Source: Lysobacteraceae bacterium PS02065 (GTDB lineage Bacteria > Pseudomonadota > Gammaproteobacteria > Xanthomonadales > Rhodanobacteraceae). Taken from it: 64,000 nucleotides of DNA. The stretch spans positions 62,001-126,000 of the forward strand of contig JASCPI010000002.1 in the NCBI GenBank assembly GCA_029959555.1. Direction: 5' to 3'. The translations under genes and the position numbers were made by a program. Below are positions 38,877-46,876 of this stretch, piece after piece (the first letter of the stretch is position 1; each line of letters begins with the position of its first letter). The notes under the pieces were generated by a model that was not told the origin of the DNA, made no database searches, and was given only the letters and a program-made list of their open reading frames with translations.

Positions 38877-39437
38877 TTGAGCGATCGCGCGCCACGTCCG
38901 ACGACGAACGAGAACCACCTGCTCGTCAGCGTCTTCGCGAGTGCCGAGCAGTCACCCCTCGTGGCCGTCACCAAGCGCATCGCCGACTGCGGCTGCAACG
39001 TTTCCGAAGCACGCGTCGCCTCGCTCGGCAGCGACCTCGGCGTACAGGTGCTCGCGCAAGGCTCGTGGGACGCGATCGCCAAGCTCGAGAACGCTCTCGG
39101 CAAGCTCGATCGCGACGGCGGCATGCGCGTGCTGCACTTCCGCACCGGTGCCAAGCAGCAGCAGGCCAGCCTGCTGCCGTACGTCGTCGAGGTCATCGCG
39201 GCCGACAAGCCCGGCGTGCTGTTCCAGCTCGCCGAGTTCTTCGCCGGCCACAACATCACGATCGAGCAACTGCACTCGACGCGCTACCGCGCGATGCAGA
39301 CCGGCGCCGACATGTTCTCGGCGCAGATCACCATAGGGATCCCCAACACGATGCACCTCGCCGCGCTGCGCGACGACTTCCTCGAGTTCTGCGACGGGCT
39401 CAACCTCGACGCGATCATGGACCCGATGAAGTTCTGA
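38877..39437 (+). CDS. gcvR: glycine cleavage system transcriptional repressor GcvR-like (ACT domains)
   Basis: 186 residues with two ACT-type domains (about 12-85: HLLVSVFASAEQSPLVAVTKRIADCGCNVSEARV; about 95-175: LLPYVVEVIAADKPGVLFQLAEFFAGHNITIEQL). GcvR binds glycine and antagonises GcvA at gcv promoters. TTG 38877 has AGGAAAG upstream and gives the family-typical N-terminus; an in-frame ATG at 38790 would add 29 atypical residues. Divergent from dapA and 17 bases before bcp, as in other gammaproteobacteria. Confidence 0.88.
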   Translation: MSDRAPRPTTNENHLLVSVFASAEQSPLVAVTKRIADCGCNVSEARVASLGSDLGVQVLAQGSWDAIAKLENALGKLDRDGGMRVLHFRTGAKQQQASLLPYVVEVIAADKPGVLFQLAEFFAGHNITIEQLHSTRYRAMQTGADMFSAQITIGIPNTMHLAALRDDFLEFCDGLNLDAIMDPMKF

Positions 39438-39454
39438 GGTCGCAGACGAACGAC

Positions 39455-39931
39455 ATGACGACGATCACCACGCCGGCCATCGGCAAGCGCGCCCCCGCTC
39501 TCGAAGGCCTCACCGGCGACGGCACCACGCTGTCGCTCGCCGACCTGCGCGGGAAGTGGGTGGTGCTCTACTTCTATCCCAGGGACGCGACGCCGGGCTG
39601 CACACGTCAGGCGCAGGATTTCCGCGATCTGCACGAAACCTTCGCGCTACGTGGCGCGGTCGTGGTCGGCGTGTCGCGCGACGGTGCCTCGTCGCATGCA
39701 CGCTTCAGCACGAAGCAGGCGCTCCCGTTCACGCTGATCGCCGACACCGACGAACGCTGGTGCCGCGCGTTCGACGTCATCCACGAGAAGGTGCTGTACG
39801 GCAAGCGCCACATGGGCGTCGTGCGCAGCACGTTCCTGATCGACCCCGACGGGGTCCTGCGCGCCGAATGGCGCGGCGTCAAGGTGCCGGGCCACGCGGC
39901 CGCGGTGCTGGAGCGACTGGGCGGCGCGTGA
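39455..39931 (+). CDS. bcp: thioredoxin-dependent peroxiredoxin, Bcp/PrxQ type
   Basis: 158 residues; thiol peroxidase. The peroxidatic cysteine is Cys49 in DATPGCTRQAQDF, with the usual YFYPRDATPGCT block. The common resolving Cys five residues later is replaced (CTRQAQ), and Ser85 occupies the place where PrxQ proteins of the Xylella type carry theirs (RFS). The only other cysteine is Cys103 in ERWCRAF. The gene probably shares a transcript with gcvR and phoH. Confidence 0.93.
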   Translation: MTTITTPAIGKRAPALEGLTGDGTTLSLADLRGKWVVLYFYPRDATPGCTRQAQDFRDLHETFALRGAVVVGVSRDGASSHARFSTKQALPFTLIADTDERWCRAFDVIHEKVLYGKRHMGVVRSTFLIDPDGVLRAEWRGVKVPGHAAAVLERLGGA

Positions 39932-40007
39932 CCGACCTCCTCGCGAACGCCATCATCACCCGCGCATCACGCGCATCTTCTTCTTCCCCGCCGGACGAGG
40001 CCTTCGC

Positions 40008-41405
40008 ATGACCCGAGGCAAGCGCATCTACGTGCTCGATACGAACGTGCTCATGCACGATCCGACCGCCTTGTTCCGCTTCGAGGAGCACGACGTGTTC
40101 CTGCCGATGACGGTCCTCGAGGAACTCGACGCCGCCAAGAAGGGCCAGTCGGAAGTGTCGCGCAACGCGCGCCAGGTCAGCCGTTTCATCAATGAGCTCA
40201 TCGAGACCGGCAAGGGCCGCCACATCGACGAAGGCCTCGACCTGCTGCTGCCTCAGGGCCTGCGCCTGAACCGCGCGAACACGGTCGGCAGGCTGTACTT
40301 CCAGACCCAGGTGCCGGAGCCGGCCACGGGGCCGCGCAAGCGCAGCGTGCCCGACAACCTGATCCTCGCGTCGGTGGTCGCGCTGCGCGATGCGCACCCG
40401 GAGACGCCGGTCGTCCTCGTCACCAAGGACATCAACCTGCGCATCAAGGCCTCGATCTTCGGCGTCACCGCCGAGGACTACGAGAACGATCGCGCGCTCG
40501 ACGATTTCAGCCTGCTCTACGCCGGCCACAACGAGCTGTCCGAGGATTTCTGGGAGCAGCACGCCGACCTGCGCTCGTGGTCGGAGCGCGGCCACACGTT
40601 CTACGAGGTCACGCTGCGCAAGGACGAGGACTGGCATCCGCACCAGTTCCTCTACCTGCCCGGCGAGAACGAGATCGAGCTGCGCGTGCTGCAGGTCGCC
40701 AACGGCAAGGCCACGCTGCAGATCGTCGACGATTACCGCAGCGGCTCGCACACCGTATGGGGCATCTGCGCGCGCAACCGCGAGCAGAACTTCGCGCTCA
40801 ACGCACTCATGGATCCCGACGTCGACTTCATCACCCTGCTCGGCACGGCCGGCACCGGCAAGACGCTGCTCGCGCTCGCCGCGGGCCTCGCCCAGGTCAT
40901 GGACCAGCAGCGCTACCGTGAAATCATCATGACGCGCGCGACCGTGTCGGTCGGCGAGGACATCGGCTTCCTGCCCGGTACCGAGGAAGAGAAGATGACG
41001 CCGTGGATGGGCGCGCTGACCGACAACCTCGAGGTGCTGACCTCGCCGCAGGAAGGCGGCGCCTGGGGACGCGCGGCGACCAACGACCTGCTCGCCTCGC
41101 GCATCAAGATACGCTCGATGAACTTCATGCGCGGCCGCACGTTCCTGTCGCGCTACGTGATCATCGACGAGGCGCAGAACCTCACGCCCAAGCAGATGAA
41201 GACGCTGATCACGCGCGCCGGCCCGGGCACCAAGATCGTCTGCCTCGGCAACGTCGAGCAGATCGACACGCCCTACCTCACCGAGACCACGTCTGGCCTG
41301 ACCTACGCGGTCGACCGCTTCAAGCACTGGGCGCATTCGGCGCACCTGACGCTGCGTCGCGGCGAGCGTTCGCGCCTGGCCGATTTCGCGTCCGAAGTGC
41401 TCTGA
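40008..41405 (+). CDS. PhoH-family ATPase with N-terminal PIN domain (PhoH2)
   Basis: 465 residues. N-terminal PIN nuclease-like domain (YVLDTNVLMHDPTALFRF, with later Asp residues VPDNLILA and VTKDINLRIKA), C-terminal PhoH helicase-like ATPase with Walker A GTAGTGKTLLAL and Walker B VIIDEAQNLTP. PhoH2 proteins of other bacteria have RNA helicase and RNase activity. It lies 76 bases after bcp. The PIN plus PhoH fusion is usual for this class. Confidence 0.93.
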   Translation: MTRGKRIYVLDTNVLMHDPTALFRFEEHDVFLPMTVLEELDAAKKGQSEVSRNARQVSRFINELIETGKGRHIDEGLDLLLPQGLRLNRANTVGRLYFQTQVPEPATGPRKRSVPDNLILASVVALRDAHPETPVVLVTKDINLRIKASIFGVTAEDYENDRALDDFSLLYAGHNELSEDFWEQHADLRSWSERGHTFYEVTLRKDEDWHPHQFLYLPGENEIELRVLQVANGKATLQIVDDYRSGSHTVWGICARNREQNFALNALMDPDVDFITLLGTAGTGKTLLALAAGLAQVMDQQRYREIIMTRATVSVGEDIGFLPGTEEEKMTPWMGALTDNLEVLTSPQEGGAWGRAATNDLLASRIKIRSMNFMRGRTFLSRYVIIDEAQNLTPKQMKTLITRAGPGTKIVCLGNVEQIDTPYLTETTSGLTYAVDRFKHWAHSAHLTLRRGERSRLADFASEVL

Positions 41406-41414
41406 TCCACCCAC

Positions 41415-41441
41415 GGCGGCGCGTCCTCGCGGCGCGCCGCC
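41415..41441 (+). terminator. hairpin after phoH2
   Basis: GGCGGCGCG/CGCGCCGCC arms (9 bp) with a 9-base loop, ten bases past the stop codon. No T-run follows, so termination is uncertain. Confidence 0.35.
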
Positions 41442-41466
41442 TTCCATCCGTTCCCAGGAAGTCCGC

Positions 41467-42030
41467 ATGTCGCTCGCCCCGCTCCAGCAACGCCTTTCCG
41501 TTCCCTCTCGCCAGCTCGGCGCGCCCGGCCCCGACGCCGCCCAGCTCGATGCCCTGCTCGAGGCCGCCGTGCGCGTGCCGGACCATGGCCGCCTGACGCC
41601 GTACCGCCTCGTGCTCGTGCGCGGCGAAGCGCGCCAGCGCCTCGGCGAGGCGACCGCGCAGATCCACGCACGCAACGAGCCCGGTGCGCCGGCCGGCGCA
41701 CTCGCGAAGGACCGCGATCGCTTCAACCAGGCACCGGTGATCGTCGTCGTCGTGGCGCGCGTGACCGCGGGCCACAAGGTGCCCGAGATCGAACAGGTCC
41801 TCACCTCGGGCTGCATCGCCTACAACCTGCTGCTCGGTGCGCAGGCCCTCGGCTTCGGCGCGCAGTGGCTGACCGGCTGGGCCGCCTACGACCGCGATGT
41901 CGCGACCCTGCTCGGACTCGCCGCGAACGAGTCGATCACCGGCTTCGTGCACATCGGCAGCGTGCTGCAACCGGCGTCGCAGCATCCGCGCGCCGCGCTC
42001 GCCGACGTGCTCGGCGAGTGGCAGGGCTGA
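41467..42030 (+). CDS. nitroreductase family protein (YdjA-like)
   Basis: 187-residue FMN-dependent oxidoreductase of the small YdjA branch. AAVRVPDHGRLTPYRLVLVRG near residues 33-53, RFNQAPVIVVVVARV, HKVPEIEQVLTSGCIAYNLLLGAQALGFGAQWLTGW, and a C-terminal GFVHIGS block are all typical. It most likely uses NAD(P)H; the natural substrate is unknown. A short purine-rich stretch (CAGGAAG) lies upstream of the ATG. Confidence 0.9.
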   Translation: MSLAPLQQRLSVPSRQLGAPGPDAAQLDALLEAAVRVPDHGRLTPYRLVLVRGEARQRLGEATAQIHARNEPGAPAGALAKDRDRFNQAPVIVVVVARVTAGHKVPEIEQVLTSGCIAYNLLLGAQALGFGAQWLTGWAAYDRDVATLLGLAANESITGFVHIGSVLQPASQHPRAALADVLGEWQG

Positions 42031-42040
42031 GCGACCGCAC

Positions 42041-42931
42041 GTGCCCGTGAAGGTCCACCTCGTCGATGCGAGCCTCTATGTGTTCCGGGCGTGGCATTCG
42101 ATCCCGCCCGACTTCACCGACGTCGACGGCCATCCGGTCAACGCGGTGCATGGCTTCACGCGCTTCCTGCTCGAGCTGCTCGAGCGGGCGCAGCCGAGCC
42201 ATGCCGCGATCGCGTTCGACGAGTCGCTGACGAGCTCGTTCCGCAACGGCATCTATCCCGAATACAAGGCCAACCGCGCGTTGCCGCCGGCCGAGCTCGT
42301 GCGCCAGTTCGCGTACTGCCGCGAGGTCGCCGCGGCACTCGGGCTCACCGTGCTGACGGACACGCTCTACGAAGCCGACGACCTCATCGGCAGCGCGATC
42401 CAGGCCCTGGACCGCCACGCGTGCCACGCGGTCATCGTCTCGGCCGACAAGGATTTCGGCCAGCTGATCGGCGACCGCGTCGAGCAATGGGATTACGCGC
42501 GCAACGAGCGCTGGGGTGCCGACGGTGTCCTGCAGCGCTTCGGCATCCATCCGCGTCAGGTGCCCGACTACCTCGCGCTGATGGGCGACACGGTGGACAA
42601 CATCCCGGGTGTGCCCGGCATCGGTGCCAAGACCGCCGCCGCCCTGCTCGCGCATTTCGACACGCTGGAAGCCTTGCTCGAGCGCGTCGACGAAGTCGGC
42701 TTCCTGCGCCTGCGCGGCGCGGCGGCTACCGCACGCAAGCTGCGCGAGCATGCCGCACTGGCGCGCCTGTCGCGCTCCCTCACGGCGATCGCGCTCGACG
42801 CACCGGTACCCCCCGACGTCGCGCACTACGTGCGACGCCTTCCCGACACGGCGGTCGTCGGCCCCCTCTTCGATCGACTGAAGCTCGGGCCGCTCACGCG
42901 AGCGCGCGTCCGCGCGCTCGCCGGCAGCTGA
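42041..42931 (+). CDS. 5'-3' exonuclease, DNA polymerase I exonuclease-domain family
   Basis: 296 residues, a stand-alone FEN/5'-exonuclease. HLVDASLYVFRAWHS at the N-terminus, IAFDESLTSSFRNGIYPEYKANR (metal-binding Asp and basic clamp), EADDLIG, VSADKDFGQLI and the helix-hairpin-helix DTVDNIPGVPGIGAKTAAALL. The acidic active-site residues are intact. GTG 42041 (or GTG 42047) is 10 bases after the nitroreductase stop. In E. coli the equivalent free-standing protein is Xni/ExoIX, but similarity to the Pol I domain itself is closer in pattern. Confidence 0.88.
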   Translation: MPVKVHLVDASLYVFRAWHSIPPDFTDVDGHPVNAVHGFTRFLLELLERAQPSHAAIAFDESLTSSFRNGIYPEYKANRALPPAELVRQFAYCREVAAALGLTVLTDTLYEADDLIGSAIQALDRHACHAVIVSADKDFGQLIGDRVEQWDYARNERWGADGVLQRFGIHPRQVPDYLALMGDTVDNIPGVPGIGAKTAAALLAHFDTLEALLERVDEVGFLRLRGAAATARKLREHAALARLSRSLTAIALDAPVPPDVAHYVRRLPDTAVVGPLFDRLKLGPLTRARVRALAGS

Positions 42932-42937
42932 GAAGCT

Positions 42938-44452
42938 TCAGCCCCCGGGCTTCTTCTCGGCGGGCTTCGCACCGCCCTTGTCGAGGCTCGGGCGCTCCTG
43001 CATCAGCTTCTTGCCCTCTTCCAGAGGAGCCTCCCGGATCGGCAACGCATTGGTGGTCACGCCGGTCTCGTTCCACGCGAAACGCAGGTCGCTGCGGAAC
43101 ACCTTGACGGACTCGAGCTTCGAGGCGTCCCTGACATCGCCGTACTGGCCGTAGAGCGCCTTCTGGCTGTTCGCGACGAAGAACAGCTTGTCGTCCGCAA
43201 CCGTGCCGTAGGTGGGCACCGTGAGCGCCGCGTTGCCGACGTCGAGCGGCATCGCCTTGGTGATCGCCGAGCCCTCCTGCGACAACGTCAGGCGCATGAC
43301 GCGCTTGGGCACCATGCCGCTCGCGATGGTGACCAGCGTGCCGTCGTACCAGTAGAGGCCGTCGATGCCACCGAGCACGAGGACCTCGGGATTGAACTGG
43401 ACGGCGAAGCCCGTGCCCGACGACAGGTGCACGCCGAACAGGCCGAGCTGGTAGTCGGCGAAGTACAGCAGCTTGCCGTCGTCGCTGACCGCGAGGCCGC
43501 GGATGCTGGTGAGGTTCGGATCGGACACCGCGACCTTGAGCTTCTTGCCCTCGATCGTGTAGATGACGTTGCGGACACCGTCGGCCACGAACATCTGGCC
43601 GCCCTTGCCGACCGTGATGCTCGACAGCGTATGCACGCCACCACCCTCGACGAGGTAGCGCTCGACAGGCTTGCCGGTCGACAGGCGGAACGTGAACACG
43701 CCGGCCTTGCCGAAGTCGTCCTGCTTGAAGCCCTTGAAGTAGACCGACGAGGTCGAGGCGACGTAGAGCAGGTCGCGCTCCGCGTCCACGGCGAGCGCAT
43801 AGACGCTCCACAGGCCGTTGGTCGCATCGGCCTTGATGAAGTCCGACGCCTTGCCCTTGTCGTCGACGAGCTGTATGCCGCCGTCGCGCGCACTGCCGAC
43901 GAGGAACTTCTTGCGCTTGGGATCCCAGCCGAGCGCTTCGGAGAGCGTGTCACCCTTGGGCAGCTCGAACGCGACCTTGCCCTCGCCGAAAGGCTGCAGG
44001 TTCGACTTGAGGTTGCTCACGACATAACCCCACACGCGCGTGTCGGCGACCTTCTCGAAGCGCTTGTCCTTCTCGATGTCGTAGCCGTAGCCCTGCGACT
44101 TCATGCGCATGAGCAGGTCGTAGGCCTTGGTCTTCTCGCCCGTGTTGGCATAGACCACCGCGAGCGCGAACTTGTACTCGCCGACGTTGGGCAGCGCCAC
44201 CGTCAACCGCTCCAGCGTCCATGCGAGGCGCTGGAAATCACCGCTGCGGCGATACACCGCCATGAGCTGCTTGAGCGCCTTGGGATCGGTGATCCCGGCG
44301 ATCTGCTCCTGCGTCAGCACCGGCATCTGGCGCTGCGGCGCAGCACCCTCGGCCGCGGGCTCCTCGGCGCCCTGCGACGCCGGCGGCTGGGCGGCCACGC
44401 CGAACGAAAGCGCGCCGATCACGATTGCGCACAGCCAATGCTTGGTCATCAT
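42938..44452 (-). CDS. secreted protein with TPR-like and beta-propeller-like regions
   Basis: 504 residues; signal peptide 1-21 (...FGVAAQ). Residues about 45-135 are helical and repeat-like (DPKALKQLMAVYRRSGDFQRLAWTLERLTVALP, YKFALAVVYANTGEKTKAYDLL), resembling TPR. From about 165 to 470 a series of blades with LVGSARDGGIQLVDDKG, LYVASTSSVYFKG, MFVADGVRNVIYTIEGKK and LAVSDDGKLLYFADYQLGLFGV resembles SMP-30/NHL-type six-bladed propellers. The C-terminus is Lys/Gly/Pro-rich. No catalytic residues are identified; it may be a binding or sugar-lactone-type protein. Two consecutive ATG codons at 44452 and 44449. Confidence 0.8.
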   Translation of the reverse strand: MMTKHWLCAIVIGALSFGVAAQPPASQGAEEPAAEGAAPQRQMPVLTQEQIAGITDPKALKQLMAVYRRSGDFQRLAWTLERLTVALPNVGEYKFALAVVYANTGEKTKAYDLLMRMKSQGYGYDIEKDKRFEKVADTRVWGYVVSNLKSNLQPFGEGKVAFELPKGDTLSEALGWDPKRKKFLVGSARDGGIQLVDDKGKASDFIKADATNGLWSVYALAVDAERDLLYVASTSSVYFKGFKQDDFGKAGVFTFRLSTGKPVERYLVEGGGVHTLSSITVGKGGQMFVADGVRNVIYTIEGKKLKVAVSDPNLTSIRGLAVSDDGKLLYFADYQLGLFGVHLSSGTGFAVQFNPEVLVLGGIDGLYWYDGTLVTIASGMVPKRVMRLTLSQEGSAITKAMPLDVGNAALTVPTYGTVADDKLFFVANSQKALYGQYGDVRDASKLESVKVFRSDLRFAWNETGVTTNALPIREAPLEEGKKLMQERPSLDKGGAKPAEKKPGG

Positions 44453-44650
44453 CTGGATATCCCTGGATACTGTCGGGCTGGTCGGGAAAGGGGGCGCCGC
44501 CGAGGGCGCTGGGACCGGTCCGGCGCTTCATGCCACGGAGCGTCGACAAGCCCATAATCGGGGACCTGCGCCGCCGGAGCGCGACCGGATGCGGAAACCG
44601 AGGCGATCGAGACCTTGCCTCGCATCGAAAGTTTCACGGAGCCAGTTACG

Positions 44651-45199
44651 ATGACGGAAACGATTACGCTTTGCAACGGCACCTGGCTGCGTCTCAAGAA
44701 GCGCGGCCGCTGGGAATATGCCGAGCGCACCAACCCGGGCGGCGGGGTCATGATCATCGCCGTCACCCCCGAGGACAAGGTGCTTTTCGTCGAGCAGTAC
44801 CGTCCCGCGCTCGAGTGCATGACGATCGAGATGCCGGCCGGACTCGTCGGCGACCAGGCCGACAGCAGCGGAGAGAGCGCCGTGGAGGCCGCACACCGCG
44901 AGCTCATCGAGGAGACCGGCTACGCGGCCGGTCGCGTCGAGTTCATCATGGCGGGGCCGACCTCGGCCGGCATGAGCAACGAGATCCTCGCGTTCGTGCG
45001 CGCCCTCGATCTCGAGCGCGTGCACGCCGGTGGTGGCGACGAGACCGAGGACATCGTGGTCCACGAGATCCCGCGTGCCGAGGCCGCGCGCTGGCTGGTC
45101 CGCAAGATGGCCGACGGCTACTCGGTCGATCCGAAGATGTTCGCCGGCATGTTCTTCATCGACAACGCCGACCTCATGCGCGACCGCGCGGCAGGTTGA
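44651..45199 (+). CDS. Nudix hydrolase, ADP-ribose pyrophosphatase-like
   Basis: 182 residues. LFVEQYRPALECMTIEMPAGLVG leads into a Nudix-type helix with ESAVEAAHRELIEETGY; the distance between the first Gly and first Glu is longer than the canonical box, as happens in ADP-ribose-type enzymes. FIMAGPTSAGMSNEILAFV is the typical ADPRase downstream segment. It likely hydrolyses ADP-ribose or a related nucleoside diphosphate sugar. ATG 44651 with CGGAG about 10 bases upstream. Confidence 0.9.
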   Translation: MTETITLCNGTWLRLKKRGRWEYAERTNPGGGVMIIAVTPEDKVLFVEQYRPALECMTIEMPAGLVGDQADSSGESAVEAAHRELIEETGYAAGRVEFIMAGPTSAGMSNEILAFVRALDLERVHAGGGDETEDIVVHEIPRAEAARWLVRKMADGYSVDPKMFAGMFFIDNADLMRDRAAG

Positions 45200-45208
45200 T
45201 CCGGGCGT

Positions 45209-45604
45209 TCAGGCCGTCGCGAGCACGACGGCCTGCCACAGCAGCAGCACCGCCATGCCGATGATCGCGAAGAGCGTGAGCAGGGTTCCGACGGCACGGC
45301 CCGCGCTGATCTTCGACGAGCGCGAAAGCCCGAATGCGTGGGCGATGCGCCCGACCACGAGCATGATGCCGAACACGTGCACGACCAGCGGCAGCGTCTG
45401 GTTGAGCTCGACGATCAACAGCAACAGCAGCGCGAGCGGCAGGTACTCGACCGCATTGGCGTGCGCGCGGACGCGCTTGGCCAGTTCGTGGTCGCCGCCG
45501 TCGCCGATGCCGATGCGCGCCTCGCGCCGGCGCAGCACCACGCGGATCGTGAGCACGATGACGAGCAACGCGGACAGCGCCGCGTAGATTCCGGTGATGC
45601 GCAT
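45209..45604 (-). CDS. MAPEG family membrane protein
   Basis: 131 residues with four hydrophobic helices (about 4-22, 50-68, 73-92, 105-128). The family pattern is visible: RVVLRRREARIGIGDGGDHELAKRVRAHANAVEYLPLALLLLLIVEL. MAPEG proteins include glutathione-dependent enzymes, but the bacterial branch is largely untested. Last gene of the DUF4920-TMEM43-MAPEG set. Confidence 0.9.
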   Translation of the reverse strand: MRITGIYAALSALLVIVLTIRVVLRRREARIGIGDGGDHELAKRVRAHANAVEYLPLALLLLLIVELNQTLPLVVHVFGIMLVVGRIAHAFGLSRSSKISAGRAVGTLLTLFAIIGMAVLLLWQAVVLATA

Positions 45605-45616
45605 GACCGCTCCCCT

Positions 45617-46303
45617 TCAGTCGGTGGACGTCACCGCCGGCTCGAGCCGGTCGGCGCGCTGGATGCCGGTCAGCACGACATCGCCGACCGGTACGACGCG
45701 GTAGCTTACGCGCAAGTCGCCGATCATGGGCTTGTCGGGATCGCCGTCGGCGTAGAGCACGCCGTCGTGCTCGCCGAAGCTCGCCTCGAGGTTCGGATGG
45801 ACGTCGCGCAGTCCGACGGGATGCGGCTTCGTGCCGAGGCTCTCGGTGACGAGCGCAGGATCGACCACGAACGCACCGAGCAGGATGCGCCCCGCAGGGA
45901 AACGCGCGCGCTCGAACGGGAAGCGCCCCGGATTGACGTTGCCGGTGCGCTCGCGGAACGCGTTCGAGTCGATCACCTCGGGCGACCACACGGCCTTCTG
46001 GCCGCAGGCATTCGCGACGCATTGTTCCTGCCACTGGTACATCTCGACGTCGCGCAGCAGCGCGACTGCGTCGGTCGACACGCCGAGCTGGGTGTCCACC
46101 GCACGCGCGTCGATGCGCAAGGCACCGGCGATGCTGACGAGGCGACCTTCGTTGGCCGGATCGACGGCATCGGCCTTCACGGCCGTGGGCGTGCCCTGCC
46201 CCGGCACGTCCGGCGCGGCGTCACGCGCACGCAGTCCCCACCAGGCTGCTCCCGCGACGAGCGCGGCGAAGCCGACGACGAGACCGATGCGCGCGACCGA
46301 CAT
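45617..46303 (-). CDS. TMEM43-family protein, apparently short form
   Basis: 228 residues. One N-terminal transmembrane helix (about 5-24), then the TMEM43 hallmarks: VDPANEGRLVSIAGAL, a central domain with VEMYQWQEQC, and GDLRVSYRVVPVGDVVLTGIQ. Most TMEM43-family proteins continue with several C-terminal membrane helices; here the reading frame ends directly after the GDLRV block. Two Cys (about 94 and 99) may pair in the periplasm. Function unknown. It sits 4 bases after DUF4920 and 12 before MAPEG. Confidence 0.8.
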   Translation of the reverse strand: MSVARIGLVVGFAALVAGAAWWGLRARDAAPDVPGQGTPTAVKADAVDPANEGRLVSIAGALRIDARAVDTQLGVSTDAVALLRDVEMYQWQEQCVANACGQKAVWSPEVIDSNAFRERTGNVNPGRFPFERARFPAGRILLGAFVVDPALVTESLGTKPHPVGLRDVHPNLEASFGEHDGVLYADGDPDKPMIGDLRVSYRVVPVGDVVLTGIQRADRLEPAVTSTD

Positions 46304-46307
46304 CCGC

Positions 46308-46817
46308 TCAGCCCGCCGTCTTGATCAGCACGGTGTCGGCATCGATCTGCAGCTCGCGCGGCGTCGGCGCTTTCGCGCCGTCCGACTTGAGATGAGCGAT
46401 CTCGGCCTCGCTGAGCGCCTTCTCGCTGAGCGTGCCGTAGACCACGGCCTGGCCGCTCGCATCCTTGGGCACGCTGAACGCGTGGTCGTGCATGAACACG
46501 CGGGCGAGCTCGCCCTTCTCGCCGGCGAGCACGAGCCAGCAGCCCTTCTTCTGGCAGACCTGGGTGATGCGGCCGCTGAACGCACCGGGCTTGCCGAGGT
46601 GCGGTTTCGCATCGGCGGCGACCGCGTCGATGTCGACAGCGGCCGGGCGCGTCGCCGGGAGCGCGGCGCCGTAAACCTCGCCTTCTGCAGTCTTCGCGAC
46701 GGGCGCGGGACCGGACGGCGTGCGGCTGTGGTCGCGCTCGCCCGCGGCGTGGGCATGGTCGTCGTGGGCCTGGGCGCCGGTGGCGCAAAGGGCGAGCATC
46801 AGGACAAGGGCACGCAT
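46308..46817 (-). CDS. DUF4920 family exported protein
   Basis: 169 residues. Signal peptide (1-17), then a His-rich mature N-terminus (HDDHAHAAGERDHS) that may bind metal. The DUF4920 domain is seen in KPHLGKPGAFSGRITQVCQKKGCWLVL and GELARVFMHDHAFSVPKDASGQAVVYGTLS, with two cysteines six apart. Function of the family is unknown. First of three tightly spaced genes. Confidence 0.85.
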   Translation of the reverse strand: MRALVLMLALCATGAQAHDDHAHAAGERDHSRTPSGPAPVAKTAEGEVYGAALPATRPAAVDIDAVAADAKPHLGKPGAFSGRITQVCQKKGCWLVLAGEKGELARVFMHDHAFSVPKDASGQAVVYGTLSEKALSEAEIAHLKSDGAKAPTPRELQIDADTVLIKTAG

Positions 46818-46876
46818 CGGACTCTCCTTGGTGGGTGCGTTGGCGATCGGCTCACGCGGGGTGATCGGAAGAACGT

